From positions 135,093-199,092 of the forward strand of contig MPNW01000026.1 in assembly GCA_011800805.1 (NCBI GenBank): a stretch of 64,000 bases of DNA, given 5' to 3'. Every line of letters starts with the position of its first letter. The stretch's first letter is position 1. The translations under genes and the position numbers were made by a program. The DNA comes from Hirudo medicinalis (lineage: Eukaryota > Annelida > Clitellata > Hirudinida > Hirudinidae). Shown here piece after piece: positions 38,001-49,584 of the stretch. The notes below the pieces were generated by a model. It saw only the letters and a program-made list of their open reading frames with translations, was not told the origin of the DNA and searched no databases.

Positions 38001-38105
38001 ATACAACTTGTATCCCTCGGAGACAATAACGTGTCCATAAAGTACCAGCTGTAAAAGTGGGAGAATCATTTGGGAGGCAAAATCACACCAATACTTGGGA
38101 GTCAC
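35028..38105 (-). CDS. Large multi-pass membrane protein of unknown family, 1025 aa, no introns
   Basis: Not recognised. A single uninterrupted frame, while most neighbours are split. Met1 precedes Met13, and MILPLLQLVLYGHVIVSEG looks like a signal peptide, so translation may start at Met13 (38069). Hydrophobic segments at about 243-267, 356-383, 421-441, 558-580, 585-613 and 701-720 (six, perhaps seven with 728-742). Residues 30-240 would be a Cys-containing outer domain (DECQEKC, HRCCSISEN). A loop at 325-350 is aromatic and Cys-rich (CYGEGRCCIHWWGSWPYQ). About 280 soluble residues follow the last segment and end VLDIESVV. The topology is that of a receptor- or channel-like protein, but no named motif is visible. 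Start chosen as the longest frame. Confidence 0.85.
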   Translation of the reverse strand: MTPKYWCDFASQMILPLLQLVLYGHVIVSEGYKLYRKESWQSDNEEHEDRNLDFDYRDECQEKCHLQIDKETSVREMFHKHVEDKEIKLIHFHVHFPNHSSPALETYPYMKSSYKASRWVWTTRRIGKRLLELPSDADVLSLHLLDFKVPVLRISMIENPPRCFIMLTSNCRLVAIRTTIAKDIVLKGHSDNDSNLVGTYLCHYQFLSTDVNVSSLVHRCCSISENENDGAKCQFVVHDKGDFLVINIFSFFMALIITLYSPVLVIRLKHFLVFEKSTKFFRASLKHGITGQCSYVIRISYRQLVNLNDSTPFSLPRSLLRLLFHCYGEGRCCIHWWGSWPYQPSICLPHSKLRKCWVFLLKAMGVLLVYPWALHLAVIFYFPRLSFYKEIIDHTNSSPDIHPAKLHFSILGLNAILPDNFALGMWILFSLVAFFYTLLLLSRNDTPIERYILKSSGKKTANYVKSIQKQFNNNYKSILRELAYGTQEDTLSHFFQLPWKSPKLKRIVKAGMETLGAFIPIVNVCASLYPRTFYKSREISLEGKNGSSPTKCFKALASSFIWLVFSLILFGYCTIVFLIVEFFLKVTFFVVLSCLIYPSTLFPWLCFVVSLFFYANDFLSHINYQHRFILNLIDENSPRLSAIDEGEIEDSSVHLLKAHSLGAVKFIDGDGTEYVSKELYYGVCDDLKYGWSRCLRTFAKKMFMLVLYMMVVLLLVKMFNFLWSNEGTYAILITVSGSAVPKMLELSFKYKNKFACQRMRWSKIIPDVLDRHIKVDRIKSARVEGEEYLSTYDVRPVGCLEIELPRHCMFRTLELWKFPWLVSCEQQTQTNEFYVNSLANRIAAVSFLVRAVSKNFPEKIDTEASLRIWTMMIESCILESSSKAVSLHYAPFSDSTLLFPPDLQPLLFSIDAGNSVDSLVDNINRELYGFYVNAVLANINTSSCAIFKIGNNKLMAFNGSCHADHFSDFYGAVLIITDFNAQNLQLLIKFLIDHQHPDSVPVYSPLAAEAFVLRSAEVLDIESVV

Positions 38106-40861
38106 GCCATGTTTGACACTGGTTTACTACTTCTTCTTTGGTCCGTGATTCTCTTCTGATCCTGCACCGAATGAATGTAGAATTGCCTTTTTAGATAATT
38201 TCGTGACCAAAATAATTTTTAATATTTTGTAATATGATACAATCATTAATAAGTTAGTAAGATTCATTATTAAATAAAATTGTTCGACGTCGAATGAGAA
38301 TTTGTTTTATTATTTTAGAGAATACGAAGGATGTAATATGAAGACTTGTGTAATCAAATAAAAAAATCCTTTGTGGAAGTCACTTCATATTTCCAAGCAA
38401 TGATTTGAGACCAGATGTTGGAATCTGAACATTTCTCTCTAGGTCTGAACGTGGCACGAAGGAAATGAAGGAACAGAAGCAGGGAGATGATTAATGGATC
38501 GTGAGCCAACAATGCTTTTGATTGCTAGTCGCTTTGACCTTCTCCTTTTCTTAATCTCCTCGAAACCGGCAAATGGTGCCTTAAAACTTATATTGACAAT
38601 AAGTTATGTCTGCAATTACTACCGGAATATCAAGAAATTATGGTGATGATGTCTCAATTATTTTATGAATAAAACAAAAATAAAATTATATTTTTTTAAA
38701 GATGAAGCAGACGTCTAAAATGACTATGCATAAGACACAGGAATGAAACTAACACTGCGTCTCATCTTTATCTTGGTCATCTTACAACGGGCTAGCTGAA
38801 GAAACGACAGATGGCGAACAATGGCTCTTTGTTCACGACTCGCAGAGATTGACAAAACTGAGACGACGGCCACACACGAGCCTTTAATATCTCTCGAAGG
38901 CTGCTACATTAGCATCACAAATGCAGTCATTACTGAGTAACAAGGGAGGAAATGACAATTCATTTGATTGCCTATTGGCGACCTAATGTTGCTTAATGAC
39001 TCCATAATTGCAATTCAAATTACACTTCTGAAATAGTTCATAACATGACATAGTTATTTCATTTTAATGTCAAGCGAAATCAATAATCCACCAAAAATGT
39101 TTGCATCACATGTCACAGAGATCACAAATGTTTACTTTTCTATGATTTGCGAACGACTATTCGGACTATTCAAAAGTCGTTTATTTATAAGAATGCTTGA
39201 ATTGACCACTTCTCAACATCACATTGAATCACGAATCATAAAAATAGAAATAAATAAGCATACCGATTTCCCCTCTGCACATAAGACCTCTGAAAAATAC
39301 GCAGTCACCAACTTCACTTCCATGGAAGATGCTTATTTGTAGCAGCCTCTCCCAGGCATGCAGTCAATGAGAGCATTATCATCACTACCACCATCATCAT
39401 AATCGTCCTCTTCTTCCTCGACATCATCTCCTTCGTGATCGAATATATTTTTGAGCACAAATCCCATTGGTGAGGACAAATATTCCTGTCAAATATCTTC
39501 ATTCGAAAGCATCGCAAACATCCGAAACTCTCAGACGATGGCCATGCATCTGCAGGTTCATAATATTAAGAATTCAATATTTTTATATACCTTTACATAA
39601 TATTTCTCTAAAATAATTATTCGTCGGAAGAAAGTTGTCCACGCAACCAGTGACAAAGATTTCCATATGCTGGCAGCTACAGAGATTTGCACGTGTTACC
39701 AATTCCCATGATGTTCCTTACAATTATAGATTGAAAGTCTATTAAAAAATTATGTCACTGAAGCTTTCTAAAGTAAATATTCCTTGTGCGGACCTCAAAC
39801 TTTCTCAGTTTCTTCATGACGTGGCTTGATATCTCCGTGATATCTTTTCATTATTTAAGATCGCAATGCTTATTTAGAACTATTTTAATAAAATTCGTCT
39901 AAGTCACCCATAACAACAGAGAAGAAAGATGATATCAGGCTGAAATTAATGCGATTAATATTATTCACCAAATAGTTCTGATAAACCACAGTTTAGTGTT
40001 TCAGCGGGCTTATTCTTGGGGATCGAAACTGTTCAATAATTAAAAACAAGTCATTCTTCGCAAAAGGCGACATGATCGCTAGATGTGGAAGCGTTATTTG
40101 GCATTGTTGTCGCTGACATCTAGTTAACTAGGATAAACTGTCGACAATCTGTCACAAAACATGAAGATAATTGCTGGAGGTAGTGAATTAAATCTTAACT
40201 TTTATAAAATTGGTTTTAATATTCAAGGCTCTACAAGCTCTTACGATCTAAACATTAAAAATAAATTCGTGAAACCATCACTATCGTAATTATTTAGGGT
40301 TGCATTAGAGATACATTATAAAGATACATTATGTCGCTCGATAGCAATTCAGAGATGCACTTTAAGCTCATTTGCCACACACTCACGTGACCGATGCTAT
40401 TGACAACAATTTCAAAACAACGAATGTGGCCTTTTATCAAGTTGAAACATGGAACAGGGATGACTATTGCTATTCAGCAACTGATGAATTGGATTTGAAC
40501 ACATTTTTAAATTTAATTTGTTAAGGGAATCGCTGTGAGTTTGCTGACCCTGAGCTATGGCGTTACTGCAGTGGAAAAATGCCATAAGCCCGTTGATAAA
40601 GGTTTGGTTAGGAATAAATAAACTTTGTAATTATAAATTAGAGCTGACAGTTATTAATATTTACTTGAAGAACATTTTAATTTTGTTATAATCGTTACTA
40701 TTAATAATTAGTGATTAATGACTTGCAATATTTGAAACTTATTAGTAATTGAATATTATAATAATACATAAGAATGGCTTTAATAGATGGATTAAAAAGT
40801 GTACATGTATGAGAAATTTTTCATCCCATGATCAGTGAAGAGAAGCCATTTTCATTTTCAG
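38106..40861. other. Spacer between the 1025-aa gene and the anoctamin; 5' exons of the anoctamin likely here
   Basis: No domain-bearing frame. Two short candidates for anoctamin upstream exons end in good donors: 40162-40185 (MKIIAGG, then gtagtg) and 40557-40602 (MALLQWKNAISPLIK, then gtttgg). Neither could be confirmed. The rest looks like A+T-rich intergenic sequence. Confidence 0.4.
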
Positions 40862-43800
40862 TCGGGAAAATTTATGGAAAGTCCCCGAACGGATTTTGTG
40901 CTAGTTTATAAAATCGATGATAGTGAGTTTGGAAAACTGTACCGAGATAAATTTTTCACTTGGATTCAGAATTTAGAAATTAACATGAAAGAAACCAAAT
41001 TCAATGATGAGATGATTGTCGAGTTGAACGTGCCTCTGCATCTCTTGTGTTTTGAGGGGACCAGAGATGGTCTTAAAGTTATTACAAAAGTATGACATAA
41101 ATTATTTAAATTTACTTGTTTAAGAACACATTTTAATTCTCAGAAATCAAATTTGATTAGTATTCAAGTAGTTACAAAGATCTGCTGAAAACTGAATGTA
41201 GTTATTGTTGCTTCTGGAGATGTTTTGAGAGTGAAAGTTTTGGTAGGCCAGCTTTTAAAAGTCTTCTTCGATCAAATAAGCTGTTCTTTGTTTTTTTTTC
41301 AAGTGGACAGGCTTTCTGTGGCACTGGATCAGCACAACATTCAATCTTTGGACTTTCAAAGCCCTTATTTATTCAGATCATCCACAAGATCTCTAATAGT
41401 AATTTATTTTAACTAACAGTATTTTCTATTAATTGTCATCATTATTTGTAAAGGCAACAGATTAACTGATGAATTGAATCAAGAAATTTTTGCCTTTTTA
41501 TTTAATTTCTTTATGCAGACATATTACATCCTGAATTCTACTGATTTAGTTGATAACCAAGGAAGTAGTGATGATTTGAATTTCAATGAAGGTGAAAATT
41601 ATTTGTAAAACTATGGATGTTAGTTCCAATTCAACATTATGTTCACATCTATATGTAGCACTTTCTTCCCTTAAGAATTTTTAAGATAACTGAGAAATAC
41701 ATTCTTAATGAGTTTTTCAAATATTTTGATGACTTAAGCAAAGTTTGCAAAATTGTAAATCATTTAAGTGCTGACTTTTCAAATCTTCTGAATATAGGGC
41801 ACATTATAAATTCATGTTTGAATTTTTTATATTTCATAGATATATGCATGTATATGTGGATGTTAATTTAACGGTGCACATGATTTTTTTGTTACAATTC
41901 CCAAGGTTTGAACTTCATGTTGACTAAAAAGTACATATCGGATGCATTTCCGATGCACGAGGTCGAACCAGACGAGTCCGAATCGACGAAAGAAGCAGAA
42001 TCGGCTAAATTATCAACAGAGAGTGGTTCGAGAAATGATCTGTATAAGGCATGGATAAAAATATTCAGGTGTAAAGTTCATTTTCATTTTCACTAGGTTT
42101 AATTTTTATTAGACTTTCAAAATGTGTATAAATGTATTAATTATTTAAATTATTAAATTTATCATTTATTAAATATAAATATTATTATTTATTTCAAAAT
42201 GTTTACTCTGCACACGATATTAGGTTTCAACCGGTTCATAGCATAAGAGATTACTTTGGACCGCATATTGCCCTCTATTTTGCATGGTGTGACATTTTGA
42301 GCTTGTCGTTGTGGGTTCCAATGGTCATAGGAATCATTACATTCGTCTATGGATTCAATGAAGAGTGAGTGTGGAGGATGCTCTAATTTGTTTATATCGT
42401 TTGATCGTATCGTAAATAACGTGTCTTAATTTGAATTGCATGCACTTGAAGTCACTCCAAGCTACACGAAGCAAATCAAACAAACAGGTTTGAGGGCTTG
42501 AATTACTTCAATTCATTTAGGATAACTCTATTACAATGTGTACAAAATGCATTTTATAATAAGTTAAATATGTTGTGTAACATCTTTTTGAATAATTCCT
42601 ATTTATATCTTTAATGACATTTATATTTTGGTTTTTGCCCATTACTTATTAAACAACAATTACTGAATATTGATAGGATCAAATTCTGCTTTTTTTTATG
42701 CTTCTAACAATTTTAATGTGATTTGGAAAGCCAATAGATTAAGAAAACATTGCAGTTTAATGAATGTGTTCTTATTCAGAAGCCATGCAAATCTAAAATC
42801 TTATGTAAATCTGTTCAAGGAGTCTTTTGATAATGATCTGATGCCTGCTTATGCCGTCGTTGTAACTCTCTGGGGTTAGAAGAATTAGATTTCAATTAAA
42901 ATGTTAAATTAAAATAATAATGTTCACCTGGTAGTTTCTTTGTTTCAGGAACCATTTTCCTTGAGCTATGGAAACGTGAAAATGCAAAACTCGCTTATTT
43001 GTGGGATGTAAAATCTTTTGAGGATAAAGAACCAGACAGGCCCCAATACATTATTGAAGTATCCTACTGTTTTTATTTTTTTCAAACCATCACAATGGAA
43101 AATATTTGCATCTTTGTGTTTATAAATCGTTTAAATAGCAAAGTTGGAATGTAGTCCTCCGGTCGTTCTGGGTGAGGTGTTTCATCTCCACCGGCATCAG
43201 TCTCTTTATGGTTTGCATGCTCGGTTCATGGAACGCACCCTTAAATCATTTGACTCATAAACGACTTTTCTGACAAAGGTCGGCCTCGTCTTGGTGATAA
43301 CTGCAGCTCTCATCACTTATCGGGTGATCATGACCGTTGATTTCTGCTCTTCTGCGTCTCCGATAAATTGTCTGATAGTCTCCGAGATGGTCGCGTTAAT
43401 CCTCAACACGTTGGCCATTATCACCCTTGGGAAGGTAGCATTTGCACTTAAATGCTTTTAAATTTTAATAATGTTGAGGTAGTTACAAGCAGAACTAAAA
43501 CTTATTCATAATAACTGTGTGTTTGCATTTTCCTTGGTCATCATCTTCTTATGAATTCGACGTAATTGTAATTAGTGATTAAAAGATCAATTGTAAATAA
43601 TATAATTTAAAGGTTAATTGCGATTAATTTATTTGCAAGGGTAATTGTTATTAATGTGATTAAAGGATTAATTGTGAATAACATAATCAAAAGATTAAGC
43701 AATTTCATGTTGTTCGATGACAAGCTTTATTTTTTTGTTAAAAAATGATAATTCTTTCACTCCTTATAGATCTACCGAAAGGTAGCTTACAAGTTGACCG

Positions 43801-45659
43801 TATGGGGTACTACTTTGTATTTATTCAGTTCTCTGAAATGTTTGTTGCATACAAAATATTTTAAAAGAAAATTACAGGTGCTTGACAGAATTTAACGACG
43901 CTCTGATCTCCAAGTTATTTGCTTTTGAGTTTACAAATTCCTACACGGCCTGCTTCTACATTGCATTCTTTAGAGTTTGCTCTTATTTTTTGTCTTACAT
44001 TTATGGATAAAGATACTATTTATTCTTAAATTTTTGCCAGCGATCCTATAAATGGGGCATTTTTGGTCTTGGTAAAGAGTATAACGATGTCTGTGAAGAT
44101 GCAATAAGCAAATCATGCATGCCAATGCTCTCTCTGCAGATCTTCTTCTTAATGATCATCACACCTCTTCCAAAACTTTTTACAGATTTTTTGTTGCCGT
44201 GAGCACTTGTCATATTTTATCTTTAAATCTTTATAAATGATAATTTGATTGATTAAAGTTCTCCCATACACAGAATTTTCAAAAAACGTTATCTTAACAA
44301 GAACAAGGTGTCAGATGAGAAGAATTCTAAAGCTTTATCCAATGTTGAAAATGAATACCTGAAGGAGCCTCTCAACGATTTCACCATGTCCGAGTACACC
44401 GAGAAAGTGGTGTTGTATGGCTACTTAATGGTAAACCTCGATAACGGTGGACCGAATCCTCCCTCTTTGAATTAACATTTTGTCCTCGACAGTTATTTGC
44501 CGCATCTTTTCCATTGGCACCTCTAATAGCCATGTTGACTCTGACCATAGATGTAAGAATTGATGCCCATCGCCTTCTTTTTATCAACAGGAGGCCCATC
44601 CCATTTGTGGCAGAAGACATAGGTTGCTTGATATTCTTTGTTTGCAGAATTTAACCTTAAGTCTTGGAAACCTCTAGACATTAAAAACATTAAAACCTAT
44701 GCATAAAATCCATGACCAAAAAAAAATGACCAGGATTATACACATTGTTTTTTATAGCAGTGACCAACAAATTAGTTTGATGGGTCGTAATTATTCGAGT
44801 AATGTGATTTGTTACACTCACTTTGATATACTCATTTGTAAATTTCAGTAGACATTAAAAAATATTATGTTTACACTTGCTCTAACCCCTTAGGTTGATT
44901 ATTGAGTAATGTAATAAAACGAGTACCATCCTTCATATGGTCAAACAAACAATGCAAAGTGAACAGCTCACAGGGCTGCTTTTTTTACATCATTAAAATT
45001 GATAACAATGTTAGCTTCACTAGTCTACACCCTACTGAAATCAATGTTTGCAACTTAGTTTATTAGTAATATTTAAAATAATTTCGTAACTTTGAATTCT
45101 TTCAGGGATGTGGTATGATATATTAAACTTCATAAATGTTGTCGGTGTGGTGGTCAACGCCTGTCTCATTGCATTCACTTCTCGTTGGGGTGAGAAGCTC
45201 TCACCCACAGATAAATTGATTTTTGTTCTCATTTTTGAGGTTAGGGATCCATTGCCTTATCTCATTTGCGACATGAAATGTTATTACTGAGACATCGTTG
45301 TAGAACGTCGTGTTTGGCCTCAAGTACCTGATTGCAATCATTATCCCCGATGTTCCTAGGAATGTGAAACGAGCCAAGAGAATGGTGCTTATTTGCATTT
45401 TTCTAATTTCGATTTGTCGTACATTATGTTCCTGCTTTCATAAATACTGCTGACCACTGCTATTTAATTAGATTTCATAATAAATAAAGCATAACATCTG
45501 CCCTGATGTCTGTCCATATTGTTATTTCCCTCTCAATTACTTTTTCTTACTCACCTAATATCTGTCTGCATTCTATTGTAGGATCTTTTCAAAGCTGGGA
45601 AGATGGTTTCTAAACTCAATGTTGGAAGGAAGAGAAGGATCTCAAAATACAGTCAATAG
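40862..45659 (+). CDS. Anoctamin (TMEM16) family protein, N-terminus unresolved
   Basis: Ten-helix membrane protein of the Ca2+-activated chloride channel / lipid scramblase family. Exons read: 40862-41089, one around 41305-41398, 41519-41591, 41907-42068, 42224-42364, 42780-42874, 42949-43058, 43139-43210, 43279-43434, 43770-43806, 43889-43974, 44041-44198, 44274-44430, 44493-44622, 45106-45239, 45304-45384, 45582-45659. Domains: cytosolic dimerisation domain (SPRTDFVLVYKIDDSEF; DAFPMHE), then HSIRDYFGPHIALYFAWCD before TM1, IFLELWKRENAKLAYLWD before the TM3 region, FTNSYTACFYIAFFR (TM6 region), FPLAPLIAMLTLTIDVRIDA and FINRRPIPFVAEDIG, then MWYDILNFINVVGVVVNACL near the end. The extracellular Cys loop (CPxC) of other anoctamins is not seen. 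The boundary between the first two exons could not be made in frame with a single GT-AG choice. The 3' end faces the CEP170-like gene. Confidence 0.85.
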
Positions 45660-45764
45660 ACAAAACCACCTAAAACACTTTTAATCATAAGAGCTGATAT
45701 TGACAACAAAATTTGAGATGATGTATCATTTAACTGCCTTCTGATCTTATTGTTTAATTGCCAA

Positions 45765-45770
45765 AATAAA
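45765..45770 (+). promoter_or_regulatory. Anoctamin polyadenylation signal
   Basis: AATAAA 106 bases after the stop, before the convergent CEP170-like gene. Confidence 0.65.
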
Positions 45771-45932
45771 TATTTGTTACAATTATAAACCTTTTTCACA
45801 TTAGAAATGTACAATACCATGCACAATAAATCATTCTTCAGTTTTCTGAGACTAGTTTTGAATTTGGTAGCATCAGACGCCGCATTCCATTAATGAAATG
45901 TTTGGTTGAGCCTCCTTGACATGTCAAAGGAC

Positions 45933-48900
45933 TCAGAGTTGATCCATTTCAGCAATGAGGAAGTCGTGAAGATCTGTAAACATAACATTTATCCTAGAAT
46001 CCTTCATTACGATAATATCCACTGCTTCCTTACCAAAGAGAAGGTCATTGGATGCCTTCATGGTAGATAACATGGTAGAAAGCCTGGAAGTGACGGTCGT
46101 GTCCACCATCTGCCGATCGGCAGATCTCCACATGTCTTTCTTCTCGTTCCTTAAACTTTAAGAGGCTTAACAGTGATGCTGGATTTGATTTTATTATTTC
46201 TATTTTATGTTATTTATTATGATCAGGAAATCATTAGTTTACCTTATTAGTTCAAGTAGATTCCCAGCTAGCAGTTGAATCTGAGCAGAATATTTCATGA
46301 TGGCAGTCAAGCTTGATATATCATCATTCCCCTTATTAAAGAATAAAATATTGATCTAATATAGGCAGGTTATTATTTGTAGATGAGATGATAAATACAT
46401 AAACTTTTTCCATCTTAACTTGGCTGGCATTTTCCAGTTTCTGTTTTGCTCTGCCTTTTTGTTGCCAATCCAACTCCCTTGCAACTAATTTTCCACTGAA
46501 GGATCTTCCTTTCACTGACAGTTCAGTTGAACTTCTTTCCCTGGTTGAACTTCTTGTGTTTTGCTTCAATCCTTTTGTTTGAACATCTGGAATTTTCCTT
46601 TGCTTATTATTTGGTGTTTTGTATGATGGTTTGTCTGAAGCGGTTGGGCTGTCATTGGAAACCAACGAATTTTGAATGAAAGCATTTGTCTGTTTCCTTT
46701 GGGGTGGAATGAATGATTCATGAGATTTACCAGTCGAGGCTGATGAATTGCTTCTGCATTTCTTAACTATTTTCTGTCCTAGACTCAGATCTGTAAAATT
46801 TGACTGGCAATCTTCAACGGATGAGTCTGTGCAAGTTGTGATGCCACATTGATAACTTGCTTTGTTCATTGAATCATTCTTCTCAAATCCTATTGGAATA
46901 CTTTTTGAATAAACCCTCAAACTCTTCATAGAGTCATTCATGTCATTAAGTTTTGTTTCAAATTTGCAGGTAGAATCAAAAATATTTTGAGGCTTGATTA
47001 CTTCTTTAGATTTGGTTCCTAACTTTTCAATGGAGTCTGTGGATTCACAAGAGCTCTCATCACTACCAGCTATCCCTCTGTCCACCATACTCTTAAATGA
47101 AAAATCTTCTTTACAATTCTCAAGTTTCTTGTTGTTTAATCGCGAGTAACTACTTGATTGCTTCAAATGAAGGCTTATTTCCTCAGTGGGTTTGAGAAGT
47201 AATTCTGTCTTTATGCTTCTATTTGTCAACAAATTTAAATCACTTTCATCCAAGTCTTGCATCTGACTAGAATTCGAGTCAACATCATTAAGTTTGGAAA
47301 AATCTGCTTTCTGACTAAGGTTGTCAGGTGCTAGAATGTTATAAATCGGTGAAATGGATCTCAAATACTCCTCACTATCCATTCTATCGTTGTGGGAACT
47401 ATCATCTTTTATTTTGTTTTCAAACGTTGGTTTGCTTAAAATCTTTGGTGAATCTAATTTCATGACAGACATGGTATATTCCATATTTTCCAAAATATTA
47501 TCAGAGCCCATAAAATTCCATGACGATTCTTTTGAAAGTTGCCTGGTATCTAAAGAACTTCCAAGCTTGGATAATTTATTCGAGGTCGGTGTAGTGAAAT
47601 TATTCTTATCATTGATGTTGCTCGCAAATTTATTAACGGAGAGCTTATCTAGAGAATTTTCTCGCAAATCAGCAACTTTATCTTGATGTTTAACTGTCAA
47701 TTGGTCCTCTAGATCTTCGGATGAAACGACGAAAGTTTTTTTCCGACTGACTTTTTTTGGATTGTCTGTAAAATATATAATTTAGGAAATTTCAAAAATT
47801 CCCTTTGTTGGCACCTTAAAACTTACTTTTACTGTCTTTGTCCTTCTTGTTTCTGTTTGGCTTGTCTTCTTTAATCTTTATTTCGTTGAAATTGTGTACC
47901 TGTTCAATGTGTTCAACTCACGTACACCAACCCATCGTAAATCCCAACATGGTACCTACGGATGATTTCCATGACAACCACCAAAAAACTCGTATTTAAA
48001 AATAAATAGTGTATCCTCTGGATGTTGGCTTATATGGGATTGTTATTAGTTTGAGGAGTATGTACAAGAATTTTAATGGCTTAGCATATTGTTAGTTAAA
48101 TAAATGACGTAGATTGCGCGGTGAGATCATGATGAATCGTAGATTCTGTGGAAAAAAAACATTCCAAGCTACCTATAATAAGTTCTGCTTAATTACGGTA
48201 AAACTTCTGACTTTCAATAAAGTGTAAGTTTAGGACTAATTTTAAAACTGAAACTTTAACTTTACTAGCGGTTGCGCAAATAAATCTCACTTGGCAAGCA
48301 GTCTCCTTGAGAGGCGGACATTTCCTCTGGACTCTTTCCGCTTTCTGTTGTGAAAAGGCCATTTGGGAAAAATCGTCTTCGTTGATGTCATCGTCTAAGT
48401 CAAGGTCGATAACGTAAGTTCCGTGCTCGCTGGCGGCATCTGAACTTAAATTCCTGTCTGTTGCTTCTAGCGACTGCTTTCTGCGTACGGATGCCTCCCT
48501 TCTTTGAAGACTCATTTTTCGCGAAACTGGAAAATAGGAGCAAAGATGATCGCTGATTTGAAACGACGGCAACGAACTCGAAAGAGACATTTGTGCTTCT
48601 TGTTCCGAATTATCCAAACTGACTACAAAAGCAGTTGATTGTCTTCGCTTTTCTCCATCGGTACTGCTGGCTTGGACTTCCGAGAAATCTGATGGATCCT
48701 GTTGACCGTGCGATTTTAAAGACACTTTTGAACTCGGAATTGTTGAATATTTACGGGTACTGACTTTTACCTTAGAATTGCCTGGTATTCAAAAGTAATT
48801 CTTCTGAAAGAGTTTATGATTTCAAAAACGATCACAAACCTAAAGATGGTGGATTAGAGTTGTCGGGAGAATTGTCACCCCACCAAGAGGGTGTCTTGCC

Positions 48901-49584
48901 ATACAAAGGTGTGGCATTCTTAGGACATAGAAGTCGTTTTCCTTCAAGAATAAATTAGTAATAATTTTAAAATAAATTGTAAACTCTTAAATTCTTCAGA
49001 TTGTGAAACTTACCTCGAATTCTTGTGATTCCAGGTTTATCCTGTCCTTCACAGTTCGTTTTAAAAACCTTTTCACCATCTGTGTTTAATTCCTCTCCTT
49101 TGCTCGACTTACTGGATATCAAATTATCGAAATAGTTGGAATGTGCACTGAGAACATTCTGACAAGCAGTCTTTGCGCCTGTGCGGGTTGGAAGAAAAAT
49201 GCAGCAGTTTGAAGACATTGAAGCGAAATGAGATCCTCTCAGAGATATTGGCTGACTTGTTGGCTCCTTAGTAGCATCCAACTTTATGTGTTGAGGACAC
49301 GTACAACATTTCTGTTTATGTGCGAATAAATCAAGTGGACAGCCAATGACAGGAGTTAGTTGGCGAAGATCTTTGGGAGTGGGACATCCGTGTGCTTCGG
49401 GGGAATTTAGTCTGTCCAAGTGAGGCAAATACATGCTCTGGAAATGTGGAATTAACTGCAAATTATCCGGCGGCACCCAGCAGTACGAAATGTCCTTCGC
49501 CATTAGATGGTTGTGAGAAGAGGAGCATCCGAGACTACTAGACGAAACTGCATGATTTGATAATTCTTTACTCCGTTCATCCAT
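45933..49584 (-). CDS. CEP170-like centrosomal protein, about 947 aa
   Basis: Exons (minus): 49584-49014, 48941-48840, 48781-48291, 47899-47827, 47765-46405, 46331-46243, 46149-46034, 45973-45933; 2844 nt with every phase matching. CEP170 family marks: LYGKTPSWWGD in exon 2, STAFVVSLDNSE and SEHGTYVIDLD in exon 3, and the C-terminal GNDDISSLTAIMKYSAQIQL segment followed by a helical tail ending DLHDFLIAEMDQL. The middle is long, Ser-rich and disordered. Known members are microtubule-binding proteins of the subdistal appendages of the mother centriole. Known CEP170 proteins begin with an FHA domain, which I do not find between 49.6 and 50.9 kb; either this protein lacks it or it lies upstream. 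The last intron (46033-45974) is a multiple of three and stays open, so its retention would be in frame. Confidence 0.65.

Noticed and set aside
46336..47700. Tail of the long minus-strand frame after codon position 46405 (VYVFIISSTNNNL...)
   Set aside because: A good donor at 46404 and an in-phase downstream exon show that these residues are intronic.
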